Assembly (NCBI GenBank): GCA_902762325.1
Contig: CACWNV010000023.1
Coordinates: 1 to 41,020 of the forward strand
Direction: 5' to 3'
DNA: 41,020 bases
DNA from: an uncultured Prevotellaceae bacterium
GTDB taxonomy: Bacteria; Bacteroidota; Bacteroidia; Bacteroidales; Bacteroidaceae
The notes beneath the pieces were generated by a model. The model was not told the DNA's origin. It ran no database searches and worked only from the letters and a program-made list of their open reading frames with translations. Numbering within the stretch: the first letter of the stretch is position 1; each line of letters begins with the position of its first letter. The translations under genes and the position numbers were made by a program. Positions 7,570-16,181 of the stretch are shown one piece after another.

Positions 7570-9078
7570 ATGGCGTATAGAAGAATTTCCGCGCTCGAAG
7601 CGGCTGAGATGATTAACGACGGTGACATGATGGCATTATCTGGTTTTACACCAAACGGCAACCCGAAAGCCATCTTCAGGGAACTATCGAAAAGAGCCAT
7701 CCGGCTGCACGAGCAGGGAATTGAATTCGGAGTGGGTATTCTCACGGGCGCTTCCAGCTGCCAGAGTGTCGAAGGCGACATGGCTGCTGCCAAGGCATTG
7801 AAATTCCGTGCACCCTTCTCCACAAATAAAGATTTCAGGACTCACACGAATCTTGGTGAAGTAGACTATGAGGACATGCACCTCGGACACATGGCAGAGC
7901 GGCTGCGTCGCGGGTTCTATGGCGAGGTGGACTGGGCTATCGTTGAGGTGTCCGACCTTGACGAAGGCGAGAATGAATGTCGTGCCTACCTGACATCAGC
8001 AGGTGGCATCGTGAGCACCATCGTCCGTCTTGCCAAGCGCATCATCATCGAGCATAACCAGTTCCATAACCCAAATTCGCGCTACCTGCACGACACGTGG
8101 GAACCGCGTGAAGTGTGGGACAACCGTGAGGTGATGGATATCCATACTCCCTACGACCGCATTGGCAGCGACTATGTGGTTATCGACCCGAATAAAATTG
8201 TAGGTGTCATTGAAAGTAATATACCGGAGGAAGCACGTGCCTTCAAGGATCCCGACGAAGAAATCATGCTCATCGGCCAGCATGTTGCCGACCTCCTTGC
8301 CAACGATATGAAAGTGGGACGCATTCCTAAGCAGTTCCTGCCCATCCAAAGCGGTGTGGGTACCACGGGAAATGCTGTCCTGAAAGCACTGGGTACCAGC
8401 AAGCTCATCCCCCGTTTCAATGTCTATTCGGAAGTGGTACAGGATGCTGCCATCAACTATATGCTCGAGGGACGCATCGGCTATGCCTCTGCCACAGCCA
8501 TGACCGTCACCAACGAGGCCCTGCACCGTGTCTATGATAACATGGATTACTTCTCGAAACACCTGACTATCCGCCAGAGTGAGATAGCCAACTCGCCAGA
8601 GGTCATCCGCCGACTCGGCGTCATCGCCATCAACACACCGCTCGAATGTGACATCTACGGCAATGAGAACTCCTCACACGTCTGCGGATCGGCACTGATG
8701 AACGGTATCGGCGGCTCATGCGACTATGAGCGCAACGGCTATATCAGCATCTTCACCACACCGTCGACAGCCAAGGGCGGCAAGATCTCAGCCATCGTTC
8801 CGATGTGCTGCCATATCGACTCCACTGAGCATGATGTGGACATCATTGCCACCGAACAGGGTATTGCCGACCTGCGCGGAAAGGGTCCTGTTCGCCGTGC
8901 TTACGAAATCATTGAGAATTGTGCCCATCCCGACTACAAACAGCTGCTATGGGACTATCTGAAACATATCGCCCCGATGGGACATGAGCCTCAGCACATG
9001 CGTGCTGCCCTTGCCTTCCATGACACCTATCTGCGCAAAGGCGATATGCGCCTGACAGACTTCAGCGAATATATCTGA
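7570..9078 (+). CDS. Acetyl-CoA hydrolase/transferase family CoA transferase (succinyl- or propionyl-CoA type)
   Basis: The 502-residue protein belongs to the acetyl-CoA hydrolase/transferase (Cat1/AarC-like) family, which moves CoA between short acids such as acetate, succinate and propionate. The glycine-rich CoA-site loop GVGTTGNAV is at about 262-270. The segment NVYSEVVQD places the likely catalytic glutamate at E288, which forms a glutamyl-CoA thioester in this family. YGNENSSHVCGSALMNGIGG and the ISAIVPMCCHIDSTEHDVD block are also typical. In succinate- or propionate-forming anaerobes such an enzyme recycles CoA at the end of fermentation. Which acids are used here cannot be told from sequence. 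It has its own promoter and a 31-base gap to the next gene. Confidence 0.9.
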   Translation: MAYRRISALEAAEMINDGDMMALSGFTPNGNPKAIFRELSKRAIRLHEQGIEFGVGILTGASSCQSVEGDMAAAKALKFRAPFSTNKDFRTHTNLGEVDYEDMHLGHMAERLRRGFYGEVDWAIVEVSDLDEGENECRAYLTSAGGIVSTIVRLAKRIIIEHNQFHNPNSRYLHDTWEPREVWDNREVMDIHTPYDRIGSDYVVIDPNKIVGVIESNIPEEARAFKDPDEEIMLIGQHVADLLANDMKVGRIPKQFLPIQSGVGTTGNAVLKALGTSKLIPRFNVYSEVVQDAAINYMLEGRIGYASATAMTVTNEALHRVYDNMDYFSKHLTIRQSEIANSPEVIRRLGVIAINTPLECDIYGNENSSHVCGSALMNGIGGSCDYERNGYISIFTTPSTAKGGKISAIVPMCCHIDSTEHDVDIIATEQGIADLRGKGPVRRAYEIIENCAHPDYKQLLWDYLKHIAPMGHEPQHMRAALAFHDTYLRKGDMRLTDFSEYI

Positions 9079-9109
9079 TCTCATTATATAATTAATTAAT
9101 GTGTAGCGT

Positions 9110-9757
9110 ATGGCAAATCATCCTTTATGGTCGGACGAATACTGGCTGATGCTGATGCAACTCTATCTTAGAAAACCAGTAGGAGTAAAACCCATGTACT
9201 CCAAGAGACTGGTTGCCTTGAGTTTAGAACTGCACATTCCACCTCAGTTCCTGTACAGTCAGATGCTACGTCTCCGACAGATCGATACCCCACGTATGGA
9301 AAGACTGTGGAACACTTACGGTGAAAACCCAAAGAAACTCAGCAGAGGAGTGAAGCTGCTGCGCAAAAAAATGGGATATGGTCTGGCGAGCCTGTTCTAT
9401 GATGGCGTAGAAGTGAACGAGTCGTTTGAAAAAGACTTCAAACCCATTCCCGAATATCCCGACCTTACACCTGCCATGCTCATCATGATCCTCGACCTCT
9501 ATTTCCGCCTTACTCCTATCACGATGGTCGAGGACACACCCGAAATCAGACAACTGGCACGACGCCTGAAAAGACCAGCCTCGCTGATTGTCAGCGTCAT
9601 GCAGGTTTTCCAAGTCTGTGACCCCTATCTGAAACAAAAGACTGCGGAGATCCCTGACCTGCTCGCTCCGTGCCGGCAGATATGGCAGAGATTTGCCAAC
9701 GATAATCCCCAGAAGCTGAATGCACTGGCTGCACAGCTGCACGAATACTTCAAATAA
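9110..9757 (+). CDS. Conserved-looking hypothetical protein with an internal duplication
   Basis: I do not recognise a named family for this 215-residue protein. It contains two related halves. Residues about 8-61 (EYWLMLMQLYLRKPVG...) and about 123-176 (AMLIMILDLYFRLTPI...) align through hydrophobic and charged positions, each ending in a short turn (RQIDTP and QVCDP). The pattern suggests two helical bundles of the same fold, with no signal peptide or membrane span, so it is probably cytoplasmic. It sits 38 bases upstream of rpoN on the same strand and is probably co-transcribed with it, so a role tied to sigma-54 or the next genes is possible but unproven. Confidence 0.75.
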   Translation: MANHPLWSDEYWLMLMQLYLRKPVGVKPMYSKRLVALSLELHIPPQFLYSQMLRLRQIDTPRMERLWNTYGENPKKLSRGVKLLRKKMGYGLASLFYDGVEVNESFEKDFKPIPEYPDLTPAMLIMILDLYFRLTPITMVEDTPEIRQLARRLKRPASLIVSVMQVFQVCDPYLKQKTAEIPDLLAPCRQIWQRFANDNPQKLNALAAQLHEYFK

Positions 9758-9795
9758 ACCATCCTTCAACTGTCTATCAATAGTTATCTATAAAC

Positions 9796-11340
9796 GTGGC
9801 TCAGAAACTGATACAAACTCAAAAGCAGGAACAGAAACTCGTACAACGGCTTTCACAACAGCAGATGCTGCAGGTGAAGCTGCTGGAGATGCCTCTTACC
9901 GAACTGGAAGAAAACATCAATGCCGAGCTATATGACAATCCGGCACTGGAAACAGCTTCACCCGATGATATGATGAGTGAAGACCGGGATGAAAGGATGG
10001 AGGACAGGGAAGAGACTTTTGAGGAACAGAATGAACGGGAGGAACGGGCTGACGCGCTCGACAATGCTCTGGAAAACATTGGACGCGACGACGAGATGCC
10101 ACTGTCGTACAGCTACGAGAATGACCCTAATGCCGACTATGAGCAGATTGTATATGGAGATACCGTCTCTTTCTATGACAAACTGAAGGAACAGATGGGA
10201 GAAATCGACCTCAGTCCCATCCAGCAAAACGTCATGGAATACCTGATCGGTTCTCTCGATGATGACGGTCTGCTCAGAAAAGACATCGAAACCATCACCG
10301 ATGAACTTGCCATCTATCATAACATCGACGTGACCGAACAGGAAGTGGAAGAGACTTTGAAGCAACTACAGCAGTTCGACCCTCCCGGCATCGGTGCCCG
10401 CTCACTCCAGGAATGTCTGCTGCTACAGATAGACCGGCTGCAAAATGAACTGAAAGCCAGTGAAGAACACTCTTCAGTCCATGATACCATCGGTCGGAAG
10501 GAGTTGCTTGAACTGATGCGCAAGGTCATCAAGCATCACTTTGATGAATTCAAGAAGAAACACTGGAACAAGATACAGAATGCCATGGGGCTTTCCGACA
10601 TACAGGTGGAAACCCTGCAGAACGAGATACGACGCCTGAACCCAAAACCGGGAGCTTCTCTCGGTGAGGCAGAAGGACGTAACATACAGCAGATTACCCC
10701 AGACTTTATCGTCGACACGGCTGATGACGGGTCGGTATCGTTCTACCTGAACAGCGGTAATGTTCCGGAACTGAAGGTTTCACCGTCGTTTACAGAAATG
10801 GTGAACACCTATAAGAACAACCGTGAGGGCATGAGCCGTCAAGCCAAAGAGGCACTGCTCTATGCAAAAGAGAAAGTGGAAAAGGCGCAAGGCTTCATAG
10901 AAGCCGTGAAACAACGCCGCCATACACTCTACATCACGATGAAAGCCATCATCGACTGGCAGCGCCGCTACTTCCAGGATGGTGACGAAGCCGACCTGAA
11001 GCCCATGATTCTGAAAGATATAGCCGAAAAGACAGGATTAGACATCTCCACCGTCTCACGAGTCAGCAACGTGAAGTATGCCCAGACACGATGGGGCACC
11101 TTCCCACTGAGACATTTCTTCTCGGACGGCTATATGACAGAAGATGGCGAGGAAATGTCAACACGTAAGATAAAGGTGGCACTGAAAGAGCTTATCAGTA
11201 AGGAAGAAAAGAGCAAGCCGCTCAGTGATGATGCCCTGGCAGCAGCAATGAAGGAACAAGGATTTCCCATTGCCCGCCGAACGGTGGCAAAGTACCGTGA
11301 GCAGATGGGCATCCCCGTGGCACGATTAAGAAGATCATGA
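9796..11340 (+). CDS. rpoN: RNA polymerase sigma-54 factor
   Basis: The 514-residue protein has all the regions of sigma-54. The N-terminal region I is Gln/Leu-rich (residues 1-50, QKLVQRLSQQQMLQVKLLEM) and is followed by an acidic linker (about 55-110). The core-binding domain comes next, then an HTH (about 415-440, DIAEKTGLDISTVSRVSNVK). A perfect RpoN box (ARRTVAKYRE, about 493-502) reads the -24 element. Sigma-54 needs an AAA+ activator, and none is encoded in this window. The start is GTG at 9796; the protein begins MAQKLIQTQKQ, which fits the family. Its stop overlaps the next ATG (ATGA), so translation is coupled to the PAP2-like gene. Confidence 0.97.
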   Translation: MAQKLIQTQKQEQKLVQRLSQQQMLQVKLLEMPLTELEENINAELYDNPALETASPDDMMSEDRDERMEDREETFEEQNEREERADALDNALENIGRDDEMPLSYSYENDPNADYEQIVYGDTVSFYDKLKEQMGEIDLSPIQQNVMEYLIGSLDDDGLLRKDIETITDELAIYHNIDVTEQEVEETLKQLQQFDPPGIGARSLQECLLLQIDRLQNELKASEEHSSVHDTIGRKELLELMRKVIKHHFDEFKKKHWNKIQNAMGLSDIQVETLQNEIRRLNPKPGASLGEAEGRNIQQITPDFIVDTADDGSVSFYLNSGNVPELKVSPSFTEMVNTYKNNREGMSRQAKEALLYAKEKVEKAQGFIEAVKQRRHTLYITMKAIIDWQRRYFQDGDEADLKPMILKDIAEKTGLDISTVSRVSNVKYAQTRWGTFPLRHFFSDGYMTEDGEEMSTRKIKVALKELISKEEKSKPLSDDALAAAMKEQGFPIARRTVAKYREQMGIPVARLRRS

Positions 11341-11954
11341 AAGAAAAGAATATCATATTGGTGGCAAGGATTGTGAGCTTAGTGTTCACACCGTTCTATC
11401 TGCCCATGATCGGACTGATAGCCCTGTTCATCTTCAGCTACCTGAGTCTTCTGCCTTGGAAGTTCAAGCTGAACGTGCTGCTGATGGTCTATCTCTTTAC
11501 CATCCTGCTACCTACCCTGCTCATTCACCTCTACCGCCGTTCACAGGGATGGAACCTCGTTGACCTGGGTGTCAAGGAACGGCGCATGGTACCCTATATC
11601 ATCTCCATCATCTGCTACTTCTGCTGTTACTATCTGATGAACACCCTGCACATCCCGCATGTCATCGGCTGCATCCTGCTGGCAGCCCTTTCCATTCAGA
11701 TTGTATGTGCCATTATTAATGTGTGGTGGAAAGTATCCACACACTCAGCAGCCATCGGCGGAGTAGCCGGAGCCTTAATAGCCTTTTCTTTTAAGTTTGC
11801 CTTCAATCCTGTCTGGTGGCTCTGTCTGGTGTTAATCCTCGGAGGAATGGTAGGCACGGCACGTATCATCCTGCGGCAGCATACCCTCTCACAAGTGGTG
11901 ACAGGTTATCTGATAGGATTTCTCTGTGCCTTTAACATGATTATAAGATTCTGA
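11337..11954 (+). CDS. PAP2-like integral membrane protein
   Basis: The 205-residue protein has about six hydrophobic segments. Three short motifs match the PAP2 acid-phosphatase pattern: KERRMVPY (about 80-87), STHSAAIGG (about 133-141) and RQHTLSQVVTGY (about 180-191). The first is degenerate compared with the classic KxxxxxxRP, and the last has Gln where Asp is usual, so activity may be altered. PAP2 membrane enzymes remove phosphate from lipids such as undecaprenyl or phosphatidylglycerol phosphate, or from lipid A. It starts within the rpoN stop codon and is followed 15 bases later by purE. The function is tentative. Confidence 0.75.
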   Translation: MKEKNIILVARIVSLVFTPFYLPMIGLIALFIFSYLSLLPWKFKLNVLLMVYLFTILLPTLLIHLYRRSQGWNLVDLGVKERRMVPYIISIICYFCCYYLMNTLHIPHVIGCILLAALSIQIVCAIINVWWKVSTHSAAIGGVAGALIAFSFKFAFNPVWWLCLVLILGGMVGTARIILRQHTLSQVVTGYLIGFLCAFNMIIRF

Positions 11955-11969
11955 AAAATACTGATAGAT

Positions 11970-12476
11970 ATGACACCATTAGTAAGTATTATCATGGGCA
12001 GTACCAGTGATCTGCCCGTTATGGAAAAAGCATGTAAGTTCTTAAACGACATGAAAATACCTTTTGAGGTGAATGCCTTGTCGGCTCACCGTACTCCCGA
12101 TGCTGTAGAAGCTTTTGCCAAAGGAGCAAAAGGACGGGGTATCCGGGTGATTATTGCCGGAGCAGGAATGGCTGCCGCCTTACCAGGCGTTATTGCCGCC
12201 AGCACCACCCTGCCCGTCATCGGTGTGCCCATCAAAGGAATGCTCGACGGACTGGACGCCATGCTCTCCATCATCCAAATGCCCCCAGGAATCCCTGTGG
12301 CTACCGTCGGCGTGAATGGAGCAATGAACGCGGCTATCCTTGCTGCCGAGATGCTGGCTCTCTCTGACGAATCTATTGCTGCAAAGATGGAAGAATACAA
12401 GGCAGGCCTTGGATCAAAGATTGAAAAGGCTAACAAAGACTTAGCAGAAGTGAAGTATGAATTCAAGACCAATTGA
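11970..12476 (+). CDS. purE: 5-(carboxyamino)imidazole ribonucleotide mutase (class I PurE)
   Basis: This enzyme of de novo purine synthesis moves the carboxylate of N5-CAIR to carbon 4 to give CAIR. The 168-residue length is typical. The N-terminal VSIIMGSTSDLPVMEKA loop and SAHRTPD (about 40-46) form the phosphate and substrate sites, and the GAGMAAALPGV segment (about 64-74) is characteristic. PurE of this type normally works with PurK, which is not in this window. The 3' end overlaps ispG by 20 bases, implying coupled expression of two unrelated metabolic genes. Confidence 0.97.
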   Translation: MTPLVSIIMGSTSDLPVMEKACKFLNDMKIPFEVNALSAHRTPDAVEAFAKGAKGRGIRVIIAGAGMAAALPGVIAASTTLPVIGVPIKGMLDGLDAMLSIIQMPPGIPVATVGVNGAMNAAILAAEMLALSDESIAAKMEEYKAGLGSKIEKANKDLAEVKYEFKTN

Positions 12477-13866
12477 TTCGTGCGGCTACCAGCGTCGCAT
12501 ATCTACGGTGGCTCATGTCGGCACCATTGATATAGGAGGAGATAACCCTATCCGCATCCAGTCGATGACAACCACCAATACTAATGACACAGAAGCCTGC
12601 GTCGAACAGTCACAGCGTATCATTGAAGCAGGGGGCGAACTGGTACGCCTCACCACACAAGGCACGCGAGAGGCAGAGAACATGAAGAACATCAGTGCCG
12701 GACTTCGCAAAAAAGGATTCACCACTCCGCTCGTGGCTGATGTCCATTTCAATGCCAATGTAGCCGACGTAGCTGCACGCTATGCCGAGAAAGTACGCAT
12801 CAATCCAGGCAACTATGTCGATCCTGCCCGCACTTTCAAACATCTGGAATACACCGATGAGGAATACCAGGCCGAACTTCAGAAAATCGATAATCGGCTC
12901 ATGCCTTTCATCAACATCTGCAAAGAGCATCATACAGCTGTCCGCATCGGTGTGAACCACGGGTCACTTTCCGACCGTATCATGTCACGCTACGGTGATA
13001 CACCAGAAGGTATTGTGGAGAGCTGCATGGAGTTTCTGCGCATTTTCAAGCGTGAAGGATTTGACGATGTCGTTATCTCCATCAAAGCTTCGAATACTGT
13101 TGTCATGGTGAAAAGTGTACGTCTGCTTGTCGAAGCAATGGATCGTGAAGACATGCACTATCCTCTTCACCTCGGTGTGACCGAGGCAGGAGAAGGCGAG
13201 GACGGACGCATCAAGAGCGCAGTGGGCATCGGTGCACTGCTTACCGAAGGAATCGGCGATACCATCCGTGTCTCTCTGAGTGAAGAACCAGAATGTGAGA
13301 TTCCTGTGGCACGCAAGTTGGTGGATTCCATCGAAGAATGTACACGGCTGAGAAGTGAAGCGGAAGCTTCCATCAAGGATGATACTGTCACTTTAGAGCT
13401 TGCCGAAGATGACTGGGAGTCACTGCAACTGAAAGCCGCAATGGCTGTCGGTGCACTATTCATCGACCAAAAAGCCCACAAACTTATCATCAAATCACCT
13501 TTCTATTCAGAAGAACAATGTGTGGAACTTGCCGACGGCATTCTTCAGGCTGCCCGCATCAAGTTCACCAAGACGGAATACATCTCATGCCCCGGATGCG
13601 GACGTACACTCTATAACTTACAGGATACCATTGCCCGTATCAAGGCAGCAACAAGTCATCTTGTAGGATTGAAAATAGGAATCATGGGCTGTATCGTAAA
13701 CGGTCCGGGTGAGATGGCTGATGCAGACTACGGCTATGTGGGTGCAGGACCGGGGCGTATCTCCCTCTATCGTCAAAAAGAATGTGTGGTCAAGAACATC
13801 CCTGAGAGCGAGGCCGTTGACCGTCTGCTTGAACTGATCAATAGAGATTATCCTTCAAAAGCATAA
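12457..13866 (+). CDS. ispG: 4-hydroxy-3-methylbut-2-enyl-diphosphate synthase (IspG/GcpE)
   Basis: This iron-sulfur enzyme converts MEcPP to HMBPP in the non-mevalonate isoprenoid pathway. The TIM-barrel part (about 1-280) includes IQSMTTTNTNDTEACVEQ, VADVHFN and VRINPGNY. The 4Fe-4S domain carries CPGCGR (about 383-388) and GIMGCIVNGPGE (about 411-422), supplying three cysteines. At 469 residues it is longer than the two-domain E. coli form (372 residues) but shorter than three-domain forms of 600 or more residues that I recall from Bacteroidota. Only about 80 extra residues separate the barrel from the cluster domain. The start at 12457 lies inside purE; the next in-frame Met would cut into the barrel. 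Confidence 0.96.
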   Translation: MNSRPIDSCGYQRRISTVAHVGTIDIGGDNPIRIQSMTTTNTNDTEACVEQSQRIIEAGGELVRLTTQGTREAENMKNISAGLRKKGFTTPLVADVHFNANVADVAARYAEKVRINPGNYVDPARTFKHLEYTDEEYQAELQKIDNRLMPFINICKEHHTAVRIGVNHGSLSDRIMSRYGDTPEGIVESCMEFLRIFKREGFDDVVISIKASNTVVMVKSVRLLVEAMDREDMHYPLHLGVTEAGEGEDGRIKSAVGIGALLTEGIGDTIRVSLSEEPECEIPVARKLVDSIEECTRLRSEAEASIKDDTVTLELAEDDWESLQLKAAMAVGALFIDQKAHKLIIKSPFYSEEQCVELADGILQAARIKFTKTEYISCPGCGRTLYNLQDTIARIKAATSHLVGLKIGIMGCIVNGPGEMADADYGYVGAGPGRISLYRQKECVVKNIPESEAVDRLLELINRDYPSKA

Positions 13867-13896
13867 TATCCATTTCATCTATCAAACTACTAAACT

Positions 13897-14871
13897 ATGG
13901 AACTCAAAGAAAAATATATCCCACAAGTGTCCCGCTACGATAATAGCGATGTGATGTACCGTCGTTGTGGAAGATCCGGTGTACTATTACCAAAGATATC
14001 TCTCGGCTTCTGGCATAACTTCGGGGGTAATGACCCCTACGAGCGCAGTCGCGCCATCACCCATTATGCTTTCGACCATGGCATCACTCATTTCGACCTT
14101 GCCAATAACTACGGCCCTCCCTATGGTTCGGCAGAAGAGACGATGGGGCAGCTGATGAAAGACGACTTCGCTCCTTATCGCGATGAATTGTTCATTGCCA
14201 GCAAGGCCGGTTATGACATGTGGCCTGGTCCATACGGCAACTGGGGAAGTCGTAAATACCTTATGGCTTCGCTCGACCAGTCGCTCAGACGCATGAATAT
14301 GGATTACGTAGACCTTTTCTACAGTCACCGTTATGACCCGGAGACTCCACTTGATGAGACGCTACAGGCATTAGTAGACATTGTTCGTAGCGGTAAAGCT
14401 CTCTATGTCGGCATCAGCCGCTGGCCACTCGAAGCATTAAAATTTGCCGACCAATATCTTCGGGAGCGTGATGTACCCCTGCTGATTTATCAGGGACGCT
14501 TGAATATGCTCGACCGTGAACCACAGGAAGAGGGTATCCTCGACTATTGTGAACAGCACGGCATCGGCTTTATCAGTTTTTCTCCTCTTGCCCAAGGACT
14601 GCTTACCGACCGTTATCTGCACGGCATTCCCGAAGGATCAAGGATGACACAAGGACGATTCCTTAAACCAGATATGCTGACACCTGAATTACTCAGTTAT
14701 CTGCAACAACAGAACACAATAGCAGAGTCGCGCGGAGAGACCTTAGCAGAGATGGCCCTGGCATGGATTTTAGCACAAAAAGGAGTCACCAGTGTACTCG
14801 TAGGTGCCAGCAGCACGGCGCAACTGGAGAAGAATCTGAAATGTATCAATGCCCATCCGTTTAATGAATAA
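13897..14871 (+). CDS. Aldo/keto reductase (YghZ/glyceraldehyde-3-phosphate reductase-like)
   Basis: The 324-residue NADPH-dependent aldo/keto reductase carries the catalytic tetrad of the family: D in FDLANNYG (about 65), Tyr71, Lys in IASKAGYDMW and His in YSHRYDPETP. Near the end, ILAQKGVTSVLVGASSTAQLEKNL is the NADP-binding segment. The loop WPGPYGNWGSRKYL resembles YghZ, which reduces L-glyceraldehyde 3-phosphate and other aldehydes such as methylglyoxal. The real substrate is unknown. It follows ispG by 30 bases and is followed 8 bases later by a small gene, probably in one transcript. Confidence 0.92.
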   Translation: MELKEKYIPQVSRYDNSDVMYRRCGRSGVLLPKISLGFWHNFGGNDPYERSRAITHYAFDHGITHFDLANNYGPPYGSAEETMGQLMKDDFAPYRDELFIASKAGYDMWPGPYGNWGSRKYLMASLDQSLRRMNMDYVDLFYSHRYDPETPLDETLQALVDIVRSGKALYVGISRWPLEALKFADQYLRERDVPLLIYQGRLNMLDREPQEEGILDYCEQHGIGFISFSPLAQGLLTDRYLHGIPEGSRMTQGRFLKPDMLTPELLSYLQQQNTIAESRGETLAEMALAWILAQKGVTSVLVGASSTAQLEKNLKCINAHPFNE

Positions 14872-14879
14872 ACGCTGAA

Positions 14880-15341
14880 ATGAATATCAAGGTAGAAATC
14901 AATCAGGAAAAAGAACCAGAAAGCCTGTTGCCATTAGCAGACAATGCAGAAATCGAACAGATTGTGCATGGCATCGTCGATGGCATCAATGAACAGTTTG
15001 GCACTGTCTTCAGGGCACACATGCCTCTCGACCTGCAAAAGATGATACTTGATACTTTCAGAAAACCTAAGGCAGACGAACAAGTGAAGGTGATGAAGGT
15101 AGATGATATTGTAGCAATCCTATTGGAGAAATATCCTGCCTTCACCTCTTCTTATAATACGAATCAGGAAGTTGGGAATATGCTGAAATACCTGAAATTC
15201 GACCGTAGACGAATTAATACAGGTTCAGCCTATATGGTTGTAAAACGCGGCAATGACACCAAGAAGAAAGCACAGTCGTCTGACGATGCTGCAAACCCAT
15301 TGGTAGCAGCATTACTTGGCGGACTTTCAAAGAATTCCTGA
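14880..15341 (+). CDS. Hypothetical protein, possible C-terminal winged-helix region
   Basis: This is a 153-residue cytoplasmic protein with an acidic N-terminal half and a basic C-terminal half. Residues about 70-122 (MKVDDIVAILLEKYPAF... NMLKYLKFDRRRINTGSAYMVVKR) look like helix-helix-beta hairpin, reminiscent of the small winged-helix tail of Bacteroidota proteins such as the DUF3874 group. The tail (KRGNDTKKKAQSSDDAANPLVAALLGGLSKNS) is low-complexity. It lies 8 bases after the aldo/keto reductase and converges with the DUF3108 gene with only 7 bases between stops. No function is assigned. Confidence 0.7.
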   Translation: MNIKVEINQEKEPESLLPLADNAEIEQIVHGIVDGINEQFGTVFRAHMPLDLQKMILDTFRKPKADEQVKVMKVDDIVAILLEKYPAFTSSYNTNQEVGNMLKYLKFDRRRINTGSAYMVVKRGNDTKKKAQSSDDAANPLVAALLGGLSKNS

Positions 15342-15348
15342 TTTACAT

Positions 15349-16152
15349 CTACTTCACGATAGAATTAATAGGATTGCGAGTACCGTTCATACCAATGAGG
15401 AAAGCCTTGGCAGAACCAAATCGAAGAAACATGTCAAGGCGAACGGGTACATGATTCAAGTCGTCGGTAACATAGAAATCGACAATCCGCTTGAAATCAT
15501 TATCTTCTTTTTCCATGTAGGAAAGCTGTAGACAACGGTACTTAATTCCATTATCAGCCTTAATATTTGTTTTTCCTCTATAAACTATCTTTGCCGGAGT
15601 ACGACTATTTCCGTCAGCAATGTAGAAATCCACTGTGTATCCCTTTTTCCAGCCTGTAGGATTAAAAGAACGCGCACGGAGAAGCATATTCATCATATCA
15701 AAGATGCAATCTTTATAGCTGTGTTTCTCCCATGAGTGTGTCCCGTCGTTATGCTGCCTATGCTGTCGCACATTGCATTTATTTCCTGCATAATCGTAGA
15801 ATATCTCATCAACGGTGTATCGTTTGCCTTCACGGGCACCTTTTCTATAATATAGCGGTGCAAGGTCAAGAGACGTATATCCAAGAATCGTATCACGAAG
15901 CACAAATAATTCATCCACCTTTTTATTGCCACGGGTAATCAACGACGACCTCCAAGCTGGAATACCATTATGAGTGCTCTGAACAGTAGACATGGAAGCA
16001 GTACCAGCCTTTACCCAAATAAATTTCCAGTTATAATAAAGATTGTAGGTAAGGAACTCACCTGACTTGAATGCCGTGTTCTTATAAGTACATTGTGAAA
16101 AGCTATTCTGAGAACAGAACAACAAAAAAAGGAAAACTATAATATTTCTCAT
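15349..16152 (-). CDS. DUF3108-type secreted/periplasmic protein
   Basis: The 267-residue protein begins with a signal peptide (about 1-19, IIVFLFLLFCSQNSFSQ). The FKSGEFLTYNLYYNWKFIWVKAGTASM stretch (about 29-55) and the YRGKTNIKADNGIKYRCLQL stretch match the DUF3108 beta-rich fold, which resembles LolA/LolB-like lipid-binding barrels. The known role of the family is unclear; an envelope lipid or polymer-binding role is only inferred. It is the last gene of a minus-strand cluster, 29 bases after the Ig-like lipoprotein gene. Confidence 0.85.
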   Translation of the reverse strand: MRNIIVFLFLLFCSQNSFSQCTYKNTAFKSGEFLTYNLYYNWKFIWVKAGTASMSTVQSTHNGIPAWRSSLITRGNKKVDELFVLRDTILGYTSLDLAPLYYRKGAREGKRYTVDEIFYDYAGNKCNVRQHRQHNDGTHSWEKHSYKDCIFDMMNMLLRARSFNPTGWKKGYTVDFYIADGNSRTPAKIVYRGKTNIKADNGIKYRCLQLSYMEKEDNDFKRIVDFYVTDDLNHVPVRLDMFLRFGSAKAFLIGMNGTRNPINSIVK

Positions 16153-16181
16153 TGCACAATCAATTAAACATTAACAAAGAG

